Program-made: the position numbers and the translations under genes
Notes under the pieces: generated by a model
What the model saw: only the letters and a program-made list of their open reading frames with translations
Databases searched by the model: none
Told to the model about the DNA's origin: nothing
DNA from: Vibrio maritimus
Lineage (GTDB): Bacteria; Pseudomonadota; Gammaproteobacteria; Enterobacterales; Vibrionaceae
DNA length: 64,000 nucleotides
Assembly: GCF_021441885.1 (NCBI RefSeq)
Contig: NZ_CP090438.1
Coordinates: 2,356,001 to 2,420,000, forward strand
Direction of reading: 5' to 3'
Part shown: piece by piece, positions 24,750-34,014 of the stretch
How the letters are laid out: the number at the start of each line of letters is the position of its first letter
How positions within the stretch are numbered: the stretch's first letter is position 1

Positions 24750-25527
24750 TGAAATCTATTGAGTGCTTATTGAACTCTTCTGGACGCTCAACATTGCACA
24801 CATGACCACAATCTTTGATCTCTAATAGACGGCTGGACTTATGTTCAGCCACCATCTCTTTGACTGGCTTAATAAACATATAGTCTTTATCACCCATCAG
24901 ATACAAAGTCGGAATCGGCAACTCTCGGTCTTTAAAGTAGCGGTTGAGAGGGTTCACTTCTGTCGTTAGACGATACCAACGCTTAAACTCTTTTTGGCAC
25001 AATTTTTTCGCTTCACGGACGAATAGCAGCCTTGATTCTTTTTGGCCTTTTTGCGGCATAACAATGTACGCAAACAAGCTGTAAAGCCACATATAAGGGA
25101 TAATGTGCTTACTCCAGTTGCCAATTTTCACCAGAATTTGCGATCGAGTATTAAAGCGAGTGACTGCACCACCTAAGACCATGGAACGAACTCTAGAGTG
25201 TGCCAACTCGGCAATATTGCGCACAATAATCGTTCCCAAAGACATACCGACAAAATGAGCTGACTGAATCTTAAGATGATCAAGTACTTTGACGATATCC
25301 AGCGTCACCTCTTTAAAGGTGTACTTGTTCGACATAATGTCTTTAAGGAGTTGGTTTGACTTACCGTGACCGCGCAGATCAATAAACAGCAGGTTAAAGT
25401 GCTCTCGGTAAGCTCGAATCTGTTTAAACCATATGTTTGAGCTTCCGCCTGCCCCATGTACGAATACCACCCACTCATTACTCGTTGGGTGCTGATAAGT
25501 TTTATGGAATAGCAAGCTCTCTGACAT
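24730..25527 (-). CDS. Alpha/beta-fold hydrolase
   Basis: 265 residues from MSESLLFHK (ATG 25527). The fold markers are all present: oxyanion-hole HGAGGS, nucleophile elbow GMSLG (serine about residue 93), acid in MGDKDYMF and catalytic histidine in CGHVCNVE near the C-terminus. The lid region (about 130-200) is rich in basic and aromatic residues. Substrate unknown; ester or thioester cleavage is the general expectation. It has no signal peptide. The 3' end overlaps the converging DUF2007 gene by 20 bases and no terminator separates them. Confidence 0.85.
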   Translation of the reverse strand: MSESLLFHKTYQHPTSNEWVVFVHGAGGSSNIWFKQIRAYREHFNLLFIDLRGHGKSNQLLKDIMSNKYTFKEVTLDIVKVLDHLKIQSAHFVGMSLGTIIVRNIAELAHSRVRSMVLGGAVTRFNTRSQILVKIGNWSKHIIPYMWLYSLFAYIVMPQKGQKESRLLFVREAKKLCQKEFKRWYRLTTEVNPLNRYFKDRELPIPTLYLMGDKDYMFIKPVKEMVAEHKSSRLLEIKDCGHVCNVERPEEFNKHSIDFIKSVAS

Positions 25528-25639
25528 AGTTCTCAAGTTTCGTGATGTATGTGGGCGTTACGTTACCATAATTCGCCGTTTTACGGACAAAAACTAACAG
25601 GAATTTTGGTAAAAATGATTTACAAGTGTAGTCGATTAT

Positions 25640-25668
25640 AAAAAAAAGCGGCATAACGCCGCTTTTCA
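25640..25668 (-). terminator. Terminator of the glgCA operon
   Basis: GCGGC-loop-GCCGC stem flanked by A and T runs, just beyond the glgA stop at 25678. Confidence 0.88.
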
Positions 25669-25677
25669 GTGTTTGCT

Positions 25678-27135
25678 CTAGTTTGCCTCGAGCGCCAGGT
25701 CGTACATCTTGACGTACTCTTTGGCTGACTCAGTCCAACTGAAGTCTTTTCGCATTGAGCGAAGCTGCATTTCATGCATCTGCTCAGGGTGTTGCAGATA
25801 GAATAGCAGTGCGCGTTGCAGGACAATTAACAAGGCGTCATGGCAAGGTTCAACAAAACCAAATCCAGTCGCATTGTTAGGGTCATCATCAAAATCAATA
25901 ACCGTGTCTTTCAAGCCGCCGACTTTACGCACAATTGGTAAAGTACCATAAGCCATACTATAAATTTGGTTCAAACCACACGCTTCAAACTCAGAAGGCA
26001 TAAGGAAGAAGTCTGACCCTGCTTCTACCAGATGAGCAAAGCGATTGCTGTAAGCTTCGACAAACGCCAACTTATCAGAGAACTCTTCCGCCAGATCATT
26101 AAGATGAGAAGCAATTTGCGGCTCACCCGTACCAATAATGACGACTTGAACGTCATTCTTTAGGAACTTATCCAAAATAGGAAGGATGTAGTGAAAACCT
26201 TTTTGGTGCGTCAAGCGACAAACCATGCCAATCATCGGCACTTCACGCTCTGGTAGGCCGAGCTCTTTTTGTAGCGCTGTTTTTGATGCGAGTTTACCCG
26301 CTAGCATGCTTTCTAAGTCATCGTTGTAATGCTCAGGCAAATACTCATCATGGCTTGGGTTCCACTCTGAGTAATCGCATCCATTAACGATGCCATGGAG
26401 ATCTTTGGCACGATGAACGAAATCATCAACCAAGCCATGTGAGCCTAACGGTGTCACCAGCTCAGCGGCATAGTTCGGGCTCACTGCATTGATCTTATCT
26501 GCAAAAGCAATACCCGCTCGCAATGTACTTACCCAGCCGTCACCGTACTGTAGAAACTCCATCCCAGAGAGATGAAGCTCAGGAATAATCTCTAACTGAC
26601 TGTAAGAGAAAATCCCTTTGAAAATCGCGTTGTGCACTGTCAGTACTGACTTAGTACCATGAAAACGCTCATCTTCAGCGTAACGAGTCTTAAGCAAGAA
26701 TGGGATAAGACCTGTGTGCCAATCATTCGCGTGAACAATTGCAGGCTTAATGCCTAGCTTTGGTAACACATCCAGACTGGCTGCTGCGAAAAATCCAAAG
26801 CGCTCGCCATTATCAGCGTACGCTCGGTTGTGTTCTGCATACAGTTCTGGACGGTCAAAGTAACGGTCACATTCAATGACGTAGACTTCGACACCATCGA
26901 GATGGGTTTTCTTGACTTGATAAGGTGTATGAGGCCAATGCTCTAGCTCAGTGGCTAGCACGAACTCATACTGATCCTTGTTTGGTAATTTTTGGTAGCC
27001 TGGCAGAGTGATGGCTACGTCCTTGCCAAGTTCTTGCAGAGCTTTCGGCAGAGCCTTGGCAACATCTGCCAAGCCTCCACTTTTAATAAGTCCCTGAACT
27101 TCTGAAACTGGAAACCATACGTCTATGTTTCTCAT
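25678..27135 (-). CDS. glgA: Glycogen synthase GlgA
   Basis: 485 residues from MRNIDVWFPVSEVQG (ATG 27135), one base after the glgC stop; the frame upstream of this ATG overlaps glgC. GlgA transfers glucose from ADP-glucose to the growing alpha-1,4-glucan. The ADP-glucose-binding KSGGL motif is at about residues 18-22 (KTGGL in most homologues). HANDWHTGLIP, VHNAIFKGIF and the C-terminal MPSEFEACGLNQIYSMAYG with the catalytic glutamate are typical of GT5. It forms an operon with glgC; no glgB, glgX or glgP is in the window. Confidence 0.95.
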   Translation of the reverse strand: MRNIDVWFPVSEVQGLIKSGGLADVAKALPKALQELGKDVAITLPGYQKLPNKDQYEFVLATELEHWPHTPYQVKKTHLDGVEVYVIECDRYFDRPELYAEHNRAYADNGERFGFFAAASLDVLPKLGIKPAIVHANDWHTGLIPFLLKTRYAEDERFHGTKSVLTVHNAIFKGIFSYSQLEIIPELHLSGMEFLQYGDGWVSTLRAGIAFADKINAVSPNYAAELVTPLGSHGLVDDFVHRAKDLHGIVNGCDYSEWNPSHDEYLPEHYNDDLESMLAGKLASKTALQKELGLPEREVPMIGMVCRLTHQKGFHYILPILDKFLKNDVQVVIIGTGEPQIASHLNDLAEEFSDKLAFVEAYSNRFAHLVEAGSDFFLMPSEFEACGLNQIYSMAYGTLPIVRKVGGLKDTVIDFDDDPNNATGFGFVEPCHDALLIVLQRALLFYLQHPEQMHEMQLRSMRKDFSWTESAKEYVKMYDLALEAN

Positions 27136-27136
27136 T

Positions 27137-28354
27137 CTAGAATCCAACTTTTGTCCCTTTTTTGATGACAACGATGCCACCTGGAGACACATGGAAACGC
27201 TTCGCGTCGAGTTCTAGATCTTCACCGATCACAGTTCCAGGGGCAATTTCAACATTCTTGTCAATGATTGCGCGCTTGATTGTACAACCCGCACCAATCT
27301 TAACGTCTCCTAGAATAACAGATTCACTCACAATAGAACCAGCAGCAATGTTACTTCTGAATCCGAGTACTGATTTGAAGATTGATGATCCACGTACGTA
27401 ACTACCACCAGCAATTAAGCTGTCGGTAACTTTGATCTTTTCGTGCTCAGCATCCACAAAGGTAGCAGGTGGCAATGGTGGGTAATACGTATGCAGTGGC
27501 CATTTGCGGTTGTACAGTGAGAACTCAGGGTCTTCATGAAGCAGATCCATGTGAGCAGCCCAGTACGAGTCGATAGTACCTACATCACGCCAGTACGTTG
27601 TATCCTTCTCGCCGCTGATTTTATTGGTAGAGAAATCATAAACATAAACGCCACCTTCAGGGAACATCTTAGGAATAATGTCTTTACCAAAATCATGGCT
27701 CGAGTTTTCATTCTCAGCATCAAGACGGAGCTCTTTGCATAAACTTTCTGCTTCAAAGATGTAGTTACCCATAGACACCAGTGCCATATCAGGGTGACCA
27801 GGAATCGATTTCGGGTTCTCTGGTTTCTCTTCAAAACCAATCATTTTGCCGTTTTCATCGACCTCGATAACACCAAACTCTGATGCTTCTGCCAACGGCA
27901 TACGCAGCGCAGAAACCGTAAGTTTCGCCTCACGACGTTTGTGGAAGTCTAACATCTGACGGATATCCATCTTGTAGATATGGTCAGAACCAAAGATACA
28001 AACATGCTCAGGGTTGGCAAGTTCGACAAAGCGAACGTTTTGGTAGATAGCATCAGCGGTGCCTTCGTACCAACGTTTACCGTCGCGCATCTGAGCTGGG
28101 ATTGGGTCAATAAATCGGTCAGTGATGCCCGTCAGGTTCCAACCTTTGCGCATATGCTGATACAGGGATTGAGATTTAAATTGGGTAAGAACGTAAATTC
28201 GCATCAAGTCCGCATTAATAAAATTATTAAGTGCGAAGTCTATAAGGCGATAGCTTCCTCCAAAAGGGACTGCAGGCTTACTGCGAGATTCCGTAAGAGG
28301 ACGTAGGCGAGAACCTTCGCCTCCAGCAAGGATCATTCCTAAAACACCAGCCAT
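27137..28354 (-). CDS. glgC: Glucose-1-phosphate adenylyltransferase GlgC
   Basis: 405 residues, the usual bacterial length. The enzyme makes ADP-glucose from glucose 1-phosphate and ATP, the committed and allosterically controlled step of glycogen synthesis. N-terminal nucleotide motif MILAGGEGSRLRPLTESRSKPAVPFGG (residues about 7-33), sugar-binding GFEEKP, and a C-terminal left-handed beta-helix with hexapeptide-type repeats (AGSIVSESVILGDVKIGAG). ACGGAG precedes the ATG. A 559-base non-coding stretch lies upstream. Confidence 0.95.
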   Translation of the reverse strand: MAGVLGMILAGGEGSRLRPLTESRSKPAVPFGGSYRLIDFALNNFINADLMRIYVLTQFKSQSLYQHMRKGWNLTGITDRFIDPIPAQMRDGKRWYEGTADAIYQNVRFVELANPEHVCIFGSDHIYKMDIRQMLDFHKRREAKLTVSALRMPLAEASEFGVIEVDENGKMIGFEEKPENPKSIPGHPDMALVSMGNYIFEAESLCKELRLDAENENSSHDFGKDIIPKMFPEGGVYVYDFSTNKISGEKDTTYWRDVGTIDSYWAAHMDLLHEDPEFSLYNRKWPLHTYYPPLPPATFVDAEHEKIKVTDSLIAGGSYVRGSSIFKSVLGFRSNIAAGSIVSESVILGDVKIGAGCTIKRAIIDKNVEIAPGTVIGEDLELDAKRFHVSPGGIVVIKKGTKVGF

Positions 28355-28913
28355 TGATTACTCCGTTTTTATTACAGCTTTCCATGTTGCTAGACACTAA
28401 ATGTATTTATTTGGGGGGTATCTAGCTTCGTTATTAACGGATGACAATGTCGATAACTACACCGGACATTCAAACGTTGAATCTTGTATATAAGTCGTTT
28501 GAGAGGCTCTATTTTGTTTATTTTTCAGCCTCAAATGTTCCATAACTTTCGTATGGTTTTTCTCTAAATTATCGTTTTGAAACGAGATTACAATGCATGA
28601 TCACTCAATATTAAGCATTGAACCCAATTGCATTTAAACTCGTGTTATTGATCACAGAATGCCATACCGAGATTACCCATTCAACACATATAGTTAACAT
28701 TAAATTCACCAAACGGGCAAAATTCATAAAACTCGAAGTAAATCAGACACGTAAAGTGATACGACCAGTTATTTGGAACAAAAAGTGTTTCATTTGGTTA
28801 AAAATGCAACCGGAGTTCATAAATTCTGTATGAGAGAAAAACAAAAAGCCTCTTGCGTGATAATTCACCACAAGAGGCTTTTTTAATTTGACGTGTTTTG
28901 TGTTACGAAAGGG
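28355..28913. promoter_or_regulatory. Long intergenic region between glgC and bioD
   Basis: 559 bases without a supported gene. It must hold the glgC promoter (read leftward) and it contains the bidirectional bioD terminator at its right end. A 71-codon plus-strand open frame (28618-28833) has AT-driven composition (many K, I, N, T) and no ribosome-binding site. A CRP-like half-site TGATCACA lies near 28652. Nothing else is convincing. Confidence 0.4.
28843..28884. terminator. Terminator of the bioBFCD operon
   Basis: AAAAAGCCTCTTG and CAAGAGGCTTTTT form a 13-bp stem; T residues flank it on both strands. It lies 30 bases beyond the bioD stop. Confidence 0.92.
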
Positions 28914-29591
28914 TTAACTAATTACATCAAGGTTAATGTACTTGCCTAGGTCTCGTTTCTTGCAGCCTGGGACGTAAGGCACCTCACCAAGCTTTGGAGC
29001 GTCTATCGCGCCTTCCAGCATTTCGATGATCTCAGCGTAATGCTCGACGCCCGGATTGACGCGGTTAGCTACCCAACCAACAAGCTCAAGACCATCTGCC
29101 TTAATCGCTTCCGCCGTCAACATCGCATGACTCAAACAACCAAGCTTAATACCCACGACGAGAACGACAGGTAACTTTTCTTGTTTCACCCAAGTAGAAA
29201 GGCAATCATCTTTTGATACTGGTACTCGCCAACCACCTGCACCTTCGACCAATACAAAATCACTGTTCTGTTTGTGTTGCTCAAGTAAATTGGAGAGAAC
29301 GTCGTATTTGACCTCTACGTTATCCGCTATTGCCGCGATATGAGGGGACGCTGGCAAAGATAACGCATACGGGTTAACGAGATCATAATCAACTTCCTGG
29401 TTTGCTGCTGCTTGCAAATGCAATGCGTCCGAGTTACGCCAACCTTCGGAAGTTTTCTCACTGCCTGCAGCTACAGGCTTATAACCTATGGTCTTTTTTC
29501 CTTGTGCACCAACAGCACTTAATATCGCTTTTGATACAACGGTTTTCCCAACTTCAGTATCCGTACCTGCAATAAATAGTGCTTTCATCAT
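28914..29591 (-). CDS. bioD: Dethiobiotin synthetase BioD
   Basis: 225 residues from the first of two adjacent ATGs (29591, 29588) that overlap the bioC stop as ATGATG. BioD closes the ureido ring of dethiobiotin from DAPA, CO2 and ATP. The P-loop FIAGTDTEVGKTVVSKAI is at the N-terminus and VEGAGGWRVPV marks the carbamate-binding region. Last gene of bioB-bioF-bioC-bioD, followed by a terminator. Confidence 0.95.
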   Translation of the reverse strand: MMKALFIAGTDTEVGKTVVSKAILSAVGAQGKKTIGYKPVAAGSEKTSEGWRNSDALHLQAAANQEVDYDLVNPYALSLPASPHIAAIADNVEVKYDVLSNLLEQHKQNSDFVLVEGAGGWRVPVSKDDCLSTWVKQEKLPVVLVVGIKLGCLSHAMLTAEAIKADGLELVGWVANRVNPGVEHYAEIIEMLEGAIDAPKLGEVPYVPGCKKRDLGKYINLDVIS

Positions 29592-30391
29592 AATGCAACT
29601 GACCCTAAACAAATTTGATAACTGGCTGGTAGTAAGCCGTTCTGGTTTTCGTACCTCTTGTATTCCAGCTCAAGCTTCTTCAATGAGCGTCGGCTGGTAC
29701 ACCCTTTGGAACGACCTTCTACATGAGTCGCACCAATTCCTTTTAGGTCTTTCATCAAACCAAAAGCAGTCTCATACCACATAACTATTTTCGGCAAGTC
29801 TAGTTGATGGTTGATGCACTCAGATTGCGCTAACGCAATTTTTACCTGATTGAGCGAGGTAAAGTCGTTGACATGTTGATATGCATCAATTTTGCTCCAC
29901 GACCGCTTTAGCTCCTCCAGTGAGCCATCGAGCAAGGTAGAAAAATGCACTCTACCGCCGGGTTTTGTCACGCGCTTCATTTCCCTTAGCGGCACGGCTA
30001 AGTCATTGCACCACTGCAGCGCTAAGCTCGATATCACAATATCAAACGTACTGTTTTCAAATGGAAGAGCTTCAGCATCTGCGACTTGATAACTGACGTT
30101 TTCACTACCACAGCGACTTTTCGCTACACTGAGCATCTCGCTCGATAAGTCAGCGCACACCAACTTGGCTCCCCGCTCTAATAGGACTTGCGAACAATAA
30201 CCCGTACCGCAACCTAGATCGAGAATGCGATAGCCTTTTAAATCACTGGGTAATAACGCCAATAAACGGTCTGCGACTCGGCGTTGCAGCTCAGCATGTT
30301 GGTCGTACTGTTTTGCAGCCCGGCCAAACGATTCTGATATTGCTACCTTATTGGTCTGATGATCCGTAAGATTTGCTAATACCTCAGACAT
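29588..30391 (-). CDS. bioC: Malonyl-ACP O-methyltransferase BioC
   Basis: 267 residues. BioC methylates malonyl-ACP to disguise it as a fatty-acid primer, which allows pimeloyl assembly. Class I methyltransferase motif I ILDLGCGTGYCSQVL and acidic loop CADLSSEMLSVA, with ISSLALQWCNDL as motif IV. The N-terminus VAISESFGRAAKQYDQHAELQ is the BioC type. Its start abuts the bioF stop and its stop overlaps bioD. No bioH demethylase is in the window, although most vibrios have one elsewhere. Confidence 0.94.
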   Translation of the reverse strand: MSEVLANLTDHQTNKVAISESFGRAAKQYDQHAELQRRVADRLLALLPSDLKGYRILDLGCGTGYCSQVLLERGAKLVCADLSSEMLSVAKSRCGSENVSYQVADAEALPFENSTFDIVISSLALQWCNDLAVPLREMKRVTKPGGRVHFSTLLDGSLEELKRSWSKIDAYQHVNDFTSLNQVKIALAQSECINHQLDLPKIVMWYETAFGLMKDLKGIGATHVEGRSKGCTSRRSLKKLELEYKRYENQNGLLPASYQICLGSVAL

Positions 30392-31546
30392 TTAGCATCC
30401 CTCCGAATGTCGTTTTAAACTGGTGGCTAGCTGCTCTACAGCCTCAATGTCATGTGCCGCGGATAATGTAATTCGCAGTCGCGCCGATCCTTTAGGTACC
30501 GTAGGAGGGCGAATGGCTGTCGTCCAAATCTGGTCTTGTTTCAACGCGTTGCACAACCTAAGCACATGCTCCTCACCACCAACAAGCCACGGTTTTATTG
30601 GCGTTTGAGTTGAGATATAACCAGGAGCACTCTGCAGAACTTCGTCATACACAGTGCCCAACTCACTGAGCTTTTCACGGCGCCAATGTTGGGTTTGAAT
30701 CATCTCGATCGCTTTCGTGATTGCCACAGCGTGAGCCGCAGAGAACGCAGTCGAGTAGACATAGTGGCGGGCAAATTGGGTGAGATACTCTTTCATCTCG
30801 TTAGAGCACAAGATAGCAGCCCCATTGAGTCCAAACGCTTTTCCAAACGTTACCACAAGAATATCCGCGCGCTGAGCTGTACTGCCTATTGCGCCATTTC
30901 CCTGCTCACCGATCACACCAACTCCATGCGCATCATCGATCATAGATAGAGCACCCGCTTGTTGGCACGCAGAAATAAAAGTGTCTAGATCGGCAATATC
31001 ACCATCCATGCTAAACACACTCTCAGTAACCGCCATCTTCGGCTTGTCCGTTTGCAATAGAGTTGCAAGGTGGTCATTATCACAATGGCGGTAGCGCTTC
31101 ATGTCAGCATCACAAAGCGCTCCTGCTTCCATCAGTGATGCATGGTTCAGCCTATCTTGAATCAGTAAGTCACCCTTTTTGAGCAGCGCGAAGACAGCGG
31201 CTTGATTCGCCGCAAAACCTGAAGAGAAAAACAGGGCTCCCTCATAGCCAAGCCACTCCGTCAGCGCTAACTCTAGGCTGTGGTGTTGGTTGGAGTAGCC
31301 AGTCACTAAAGGAGACGCTCCACTACCCACTCCAAGATCACTGACCGCTTGCTGATAGCAGGATTTAAGCTCATCACTCGATGCCAAACCAAGGTAATCA
31401 TTGGAAGAGAAGTTATGAAAACGCTGACCATTGTTTTGGAAAACCGGTTGATTTCCCCCTTCCAACGTCTGCACAGAGCGAAAAAGATCGCTCTGCTTTC
31501 TATCAACGAGTGCTTGGCGGATTCGCTGGTTAAACGCTAGCGTCAT
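30392..31546 (-). CDS. bioF: 8-amino-7-oxononanoate synthase BioF
   Basis: 384 residues, fold-type I PLP enzyme that condenses pimeloyl-ACP (or CoA) with alanine. NDYLGLASS and the PLP lysine in VVTFGKAFGLNGAAIL (near residue 237) are visible; DDAHGVGVIGEQG holds the cofactor-ring aspartate and the histidine. The start overlaps the bioB end by 17 bases, showing translational coupling. Confidence 0.96.
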   Translation of the reverse strand: MTLAFNQRIRQALVDRKQSDLFRSVQTLEGGNQPVFQNNGQRFHNFSSNDYLGLASSDELKSCYQQAVSDLGVGSGASPLVTGYSNQHHSLELALTEWLGYEGALFFSSGFAANQAAVFALLKKGDLLIQDRLNHASLMEAGALCDADMKRYRHCDNDHLATLLQTDKPKMAVTESVFSMDGDIADLDTFISACQQAGALSMIDDAHGVGVIGEQGNGAIGSTAQRADILVVTFGKAFGLNGAAILCSNEMKEYLTQFARHYVYSTAFSAAHAVAITKAIEMIQTQHWRREKLSELGTVYDEVLQSAPGYISTQTPIKPWLVGGEEHVLRLCNALKQDQIWTTAIRPPTVPKGSARLRITLSAAHDIEAVEQLATSLKRHSEGC

Positions 31547-32582
31547 AAAACATATCGTCTTTCGTCGGGCGCGCTGCCACTCGGCTTACCACCTGATCTA
31601 GAAGATCGTTTTCATGCACCTCATCCGGTTTTTGCGAGGTTTCTTCTCGGTTGATGCCGAGTTTCTTAAACAGCTGAAGATCTTTATCTTCATCCGGGTT
31701 AGGTGTGGTGAGAAGCTTGCAGCCATAGAACACTGAGTTAGCACCGGCCATGAAACACAGCGCCTGCATTTGTTCGTTCATATTCTCGCGTCCGGCAGAC
31801 AGTCGCACCGCAGATTTAGGCATCATGATTCGAGCGATGGCAATGAGACGGATAAAATCAAAAGGCTCAACATCATCGACTTCTTCTAGTGGTGTGCCTT
31901 TAACTTTGACAAGCATATTGATAGGCACACTCTCAGGCTGAACCGGAAGGTTAGCAAGCTCCATCAACAAGCCAGCTCGGTCATTGGCACTTTCACCCAT
32001 ACCGATAATGCCACCTGAGCAGATTTTCATGCCTGCGTCACGAACATGGCTCAATGTGTCCAGTCTATCTTGGTAAGTACGGGTGGTAATAATATTGCCG
32101 TAGAACTCTGGAGAGGTATCAAGATTGTGGTTGTAGTAATCAAGACCCGCATCGGCAAGGTGTGTTGCTTGCTCAGGCGTTAGCATACCTAGCGTCATGC
32201 AGGTCTCTAGCCCCATCTCTTTAACACCCTTAATCATGTCGGTCAGCAAAGGCATGTCGCGCTCTTTTGGGTTCTTCCACGCTGCACCCATACAAAAACG
32301 TGTTGAACCTGCATTCTTGGCTTTTTGAGCCGCATCTAGAACACGCTCCACCTCCATCAGACGCTCTGCTTCAACGTCCGTTTTGTAGCGCGCACTCTGT
32401 GGACAGTACTTACAATCTTCAGGGCAGGCACCCGTTTTGATAGATAACAGGGTGCTAACTTGAACATGGTTGGTTTGCTGATGTTGGCGGTGTACGGTTT
32501 GCGCCTCGAACAATAGATCCATAAAAGGCTTGTTCATCAGCTCTTGCACTTCGGCATGCGTCCAATCGTGTCGTACTTCCAC
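31530..32582 (-). CDS. bioB: Biotin synthase BioB (radical SAM)
   Basis: 350 residues from a GTG at 32582 (read as MEVRHDWTHAEV), preferred over the ATG at 32603 because AAAGGA lies 7-8 bases before the GTG and 350 residues is the Vibrio family length. BioB inserts sulfur into dethiobiotin. The radical-SAM cluster motif is CPEDCKYC; the [2Fe-2S] ligands lie in FCMGAAW, ETCMTLG and KICSGG. First gene of the bioBFCD operon, transcribed from the BirA-controlled divergent region. Confidence 0.93.
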   Translation of the reverse strand: MEVRHDWTHAEVQELMNKPFMDLLFEAQTVHRQHQQTNHVQVSTLLSIKTGACPEDCKYCPQSARYKTDVEAERLMEVERVLDAAQKAKNAGSTRFCMGAAWKNPKERDMPLLTDMIKGVKEMGLETCMTLGMLTPEQATHLADAGLDYYNHNLDTSPEFYGNIITTRTYQDRLDTLSHVRDAGMKICSGGIIGMGESANDRAGLLMELANLPVQPESVPINMLVKVKGTPLEEVDDVEPFDFIRLIAIARIMMPKSAVRLSAGRENMNEQMQALCFMAGANSVFYGCKLLTTPNPDEDKDLQLFKKLGINREETSQKPDEVHENDLLDQVVSRVAARPTKDDMFYDASV

Positions 32583-32641
32583 AGTTAATTCCTTTGCTCT
32601 CATTGTTTTTAGTCTTGGCTAGTGTACCGACAAGCGATACA

Positions 32642-32674
32642 CTGTCAACACCGACCACAAGCACAAGTTTACAC
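32642..32674. promoter_or_regulatory. BirA-type biotin operator between bioB and bioA
   Basis: Compared with the BirA half-sites TTGTAAACC and GGTTTACAA, CTGTCAACA (32642-32650) matches 6 of 9 and AGTTTACAC (32666-32674) 7 of 9. The spacer is exactly 15 bases, one of the two allowed lengths. The position between the divergent bioB and bioA genes is as in E. coli. Biotinyl-AMP-loaded BirA should repress both directions. Confidence 0.75.
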
Positions 32675-32702
32675 TTGTTTATTTTTTGAGCGACTGTATT
32701 TC

Positions 32703-33980
32703 ATGGATTTAGATTTCGACCGAAACCACATTTGGCATCCCTACACTTCTACTCTCAACCCGCTTAGCTGTTACCCTGTCGTCTCTGCAAGAGGAGTCCA
32801 CCTTACTCTAGAAAACGGCTCAGAGCTGGTAGATGGCATGTCATCATGGTGGTCTACCATCCACGGGTACAACCACCCTAAGCTCAACGAGGCACTCCAA
32901 TCTCAGAGTGAAAAAATGTCTCATGTCATGTTCGGTGGCATCACCCACCAGCCAGCGATTGATGTGAGCAAAAAGCTGCTTGAGTTAGCGCCAAGCAATA
33001 TGGAGCATATTTTTCTCGCCGATTCAGGCTCAGTGGCGGTTGAAGTCTCGTTAAAAATGGCGCTGCAATACTGGCATGCTCGTGGGGAGCGTCGACCTAA
33101 GTTTCTAACGCTGAGCCACGGCTATCATGGCGATACCTTTGCGGCAATGTCAGTGACTGACCCAAATAACTCGATGCACAGTCTTTACAAGGGCTTTTTG
33201 CCAGAGCATATCTTCGCGGCATCACCAAAGGTTGGGTTTTGGGATGAGTGGAATGAAAGTGACATCGATGACTTCAAAAATAAGATTGCAGCCCATCATT
33301 CAGAGGTTGCTGCCGTCATCCTCGAACCGATCGTCCAAGGCGCAGGAGGAATGCGTCTATACCACCCGAATTTTCTAAAGCGCGTGAGAGAGCTGTGTGA
33401 TCAATACGGTGTGCTGCTTATTCTTGACGAAATCGCCACGGGTTTTGGTCGCACCGGCAAGCTATTTGCCTGCGAACATGCACAAGTCCAGCCTGATATC
33501 ATGTGCGTCGGCAAAGCCTTAACAGGTGGCTACATGACATTGTCGGCAACATTAACCAGCAAGCACGTCGCAGACACTGTTTGTGGTGGCGAGGCGGGTT
33601 GTTTTATGCATGGACCAACCTTTATGGGTAATCCACTAGCCTGTGCCGTTGCAAGTGCCAGTTTGGATATTGTGGCGAGTGGTGATTGGCAGTCACAGGT
33701 AACAAGCATAGAGTCGCTGTTTTCAGAACTCCTTCCGAAGTTAACCCGCTTTTCCAACGTGAAAGATGTACGCTGGTTAGGCGCAATCGGTGTGGTAGAA
33801 ACGCATACCGCGGTTAACATGGAAACTATCCAAAAGCACTTTGTCGAACAAGGCGTTTGGATCCGCCCATTTGGCAAACTCATCTACATGATGCCGCCAT
33901 ACATTAGCCAACCCGAACATATTGAGAAACTGGTTAGGGCTATCGAGACGGCTCTCGATAATGAAAGCTGCTTTAGTTGA
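32703..33980 (+). CDS. bioA: Adenosylmethionine-8-amino-7-oxononanoate transaminase BioA
   Basis: 425 residues from MDLDFDRNHIWHPYTS (ATG 32703), the standard BioA N-terminus; the frame upstream crosses the operator. Class III aminotransferase that uses SAM as amino donor to make DAPA from KAPA. GMSSWWSTIHGYNHP, LILDEIATGFGRTG (with the PLP aspartate) and the PLP lysine in CVGKALTGGYMT are all present. The stop codon lies in the first copy of a 19-base tandem duplication that leads into the terminator. Confidence 0.96.
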   Translation: MDLDFDRNHIWHPYTSTLNPLSCYPVVSARGVHLTLENGSELVDGMSSWWSTIHGYNHPKLNEALQSQSEKMSHVMFGGITHQPAIDVSKKLLELAPSNMEHIFLADSGSVAVEVSLKMALQYWHARGERRPKFLTLSHGYHGDTFAAMSVTDPNNSMHSLYKGFLPEHIFAASPKVGFWDEWNESDIDDFKNKIAAHHSEVAAVILEPIVQGAGGMRLYHPNFLKRVRELCDQYGVLLILDEIATGFGRTGKLFACEHAQVQPDIMCVGKALTGGYMTLSATLTSKHVADTVCGGEAGCFMHGPTFMGNPLACAVASASLDIVASGDWQSQVTSIESLFSELLPKLTRFSNVKDVRWLGAIGVVETHTAVNMETIQKHFVEQGVWIRPFGKLIYMMPPYISQPEHIEKLVRAIETALDNESCFS

Positions 33981-34014
33981 TGTGGAAAGCGGTTGTTGAT
34001 GCGGAAAGCGGTTG
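33977..34014 (+). repeat. 19-base tandem duplication spanning the bioA stop codon
   Basis: TTGATGTGGAAAGCGGTTG (33977-33995) is followed at once by TTGATGCGGAAAGCGGTTG (33996-34014), one mismatch, then by a third partial TTGATG. The bioA stop TGA is within the first copy. Each copy contains the 5' arm of the terminator. Confidence 0.9.

Noticed and set aside
28618..28833. 71-codon plus-strand open frame between glgC and bioD
   Set aside because: No ribosome-binding site, amino-acid content as expected from AT-rich non-coding DNA, and no recognisable motif.
34005..34014. Tandem repeat at the bioA end as the start of a CRISPR-like array
   Set aside because: Only two full copies directly abutting without spacers; it is a local duplication. 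No CRISPR array was seen anywhere.
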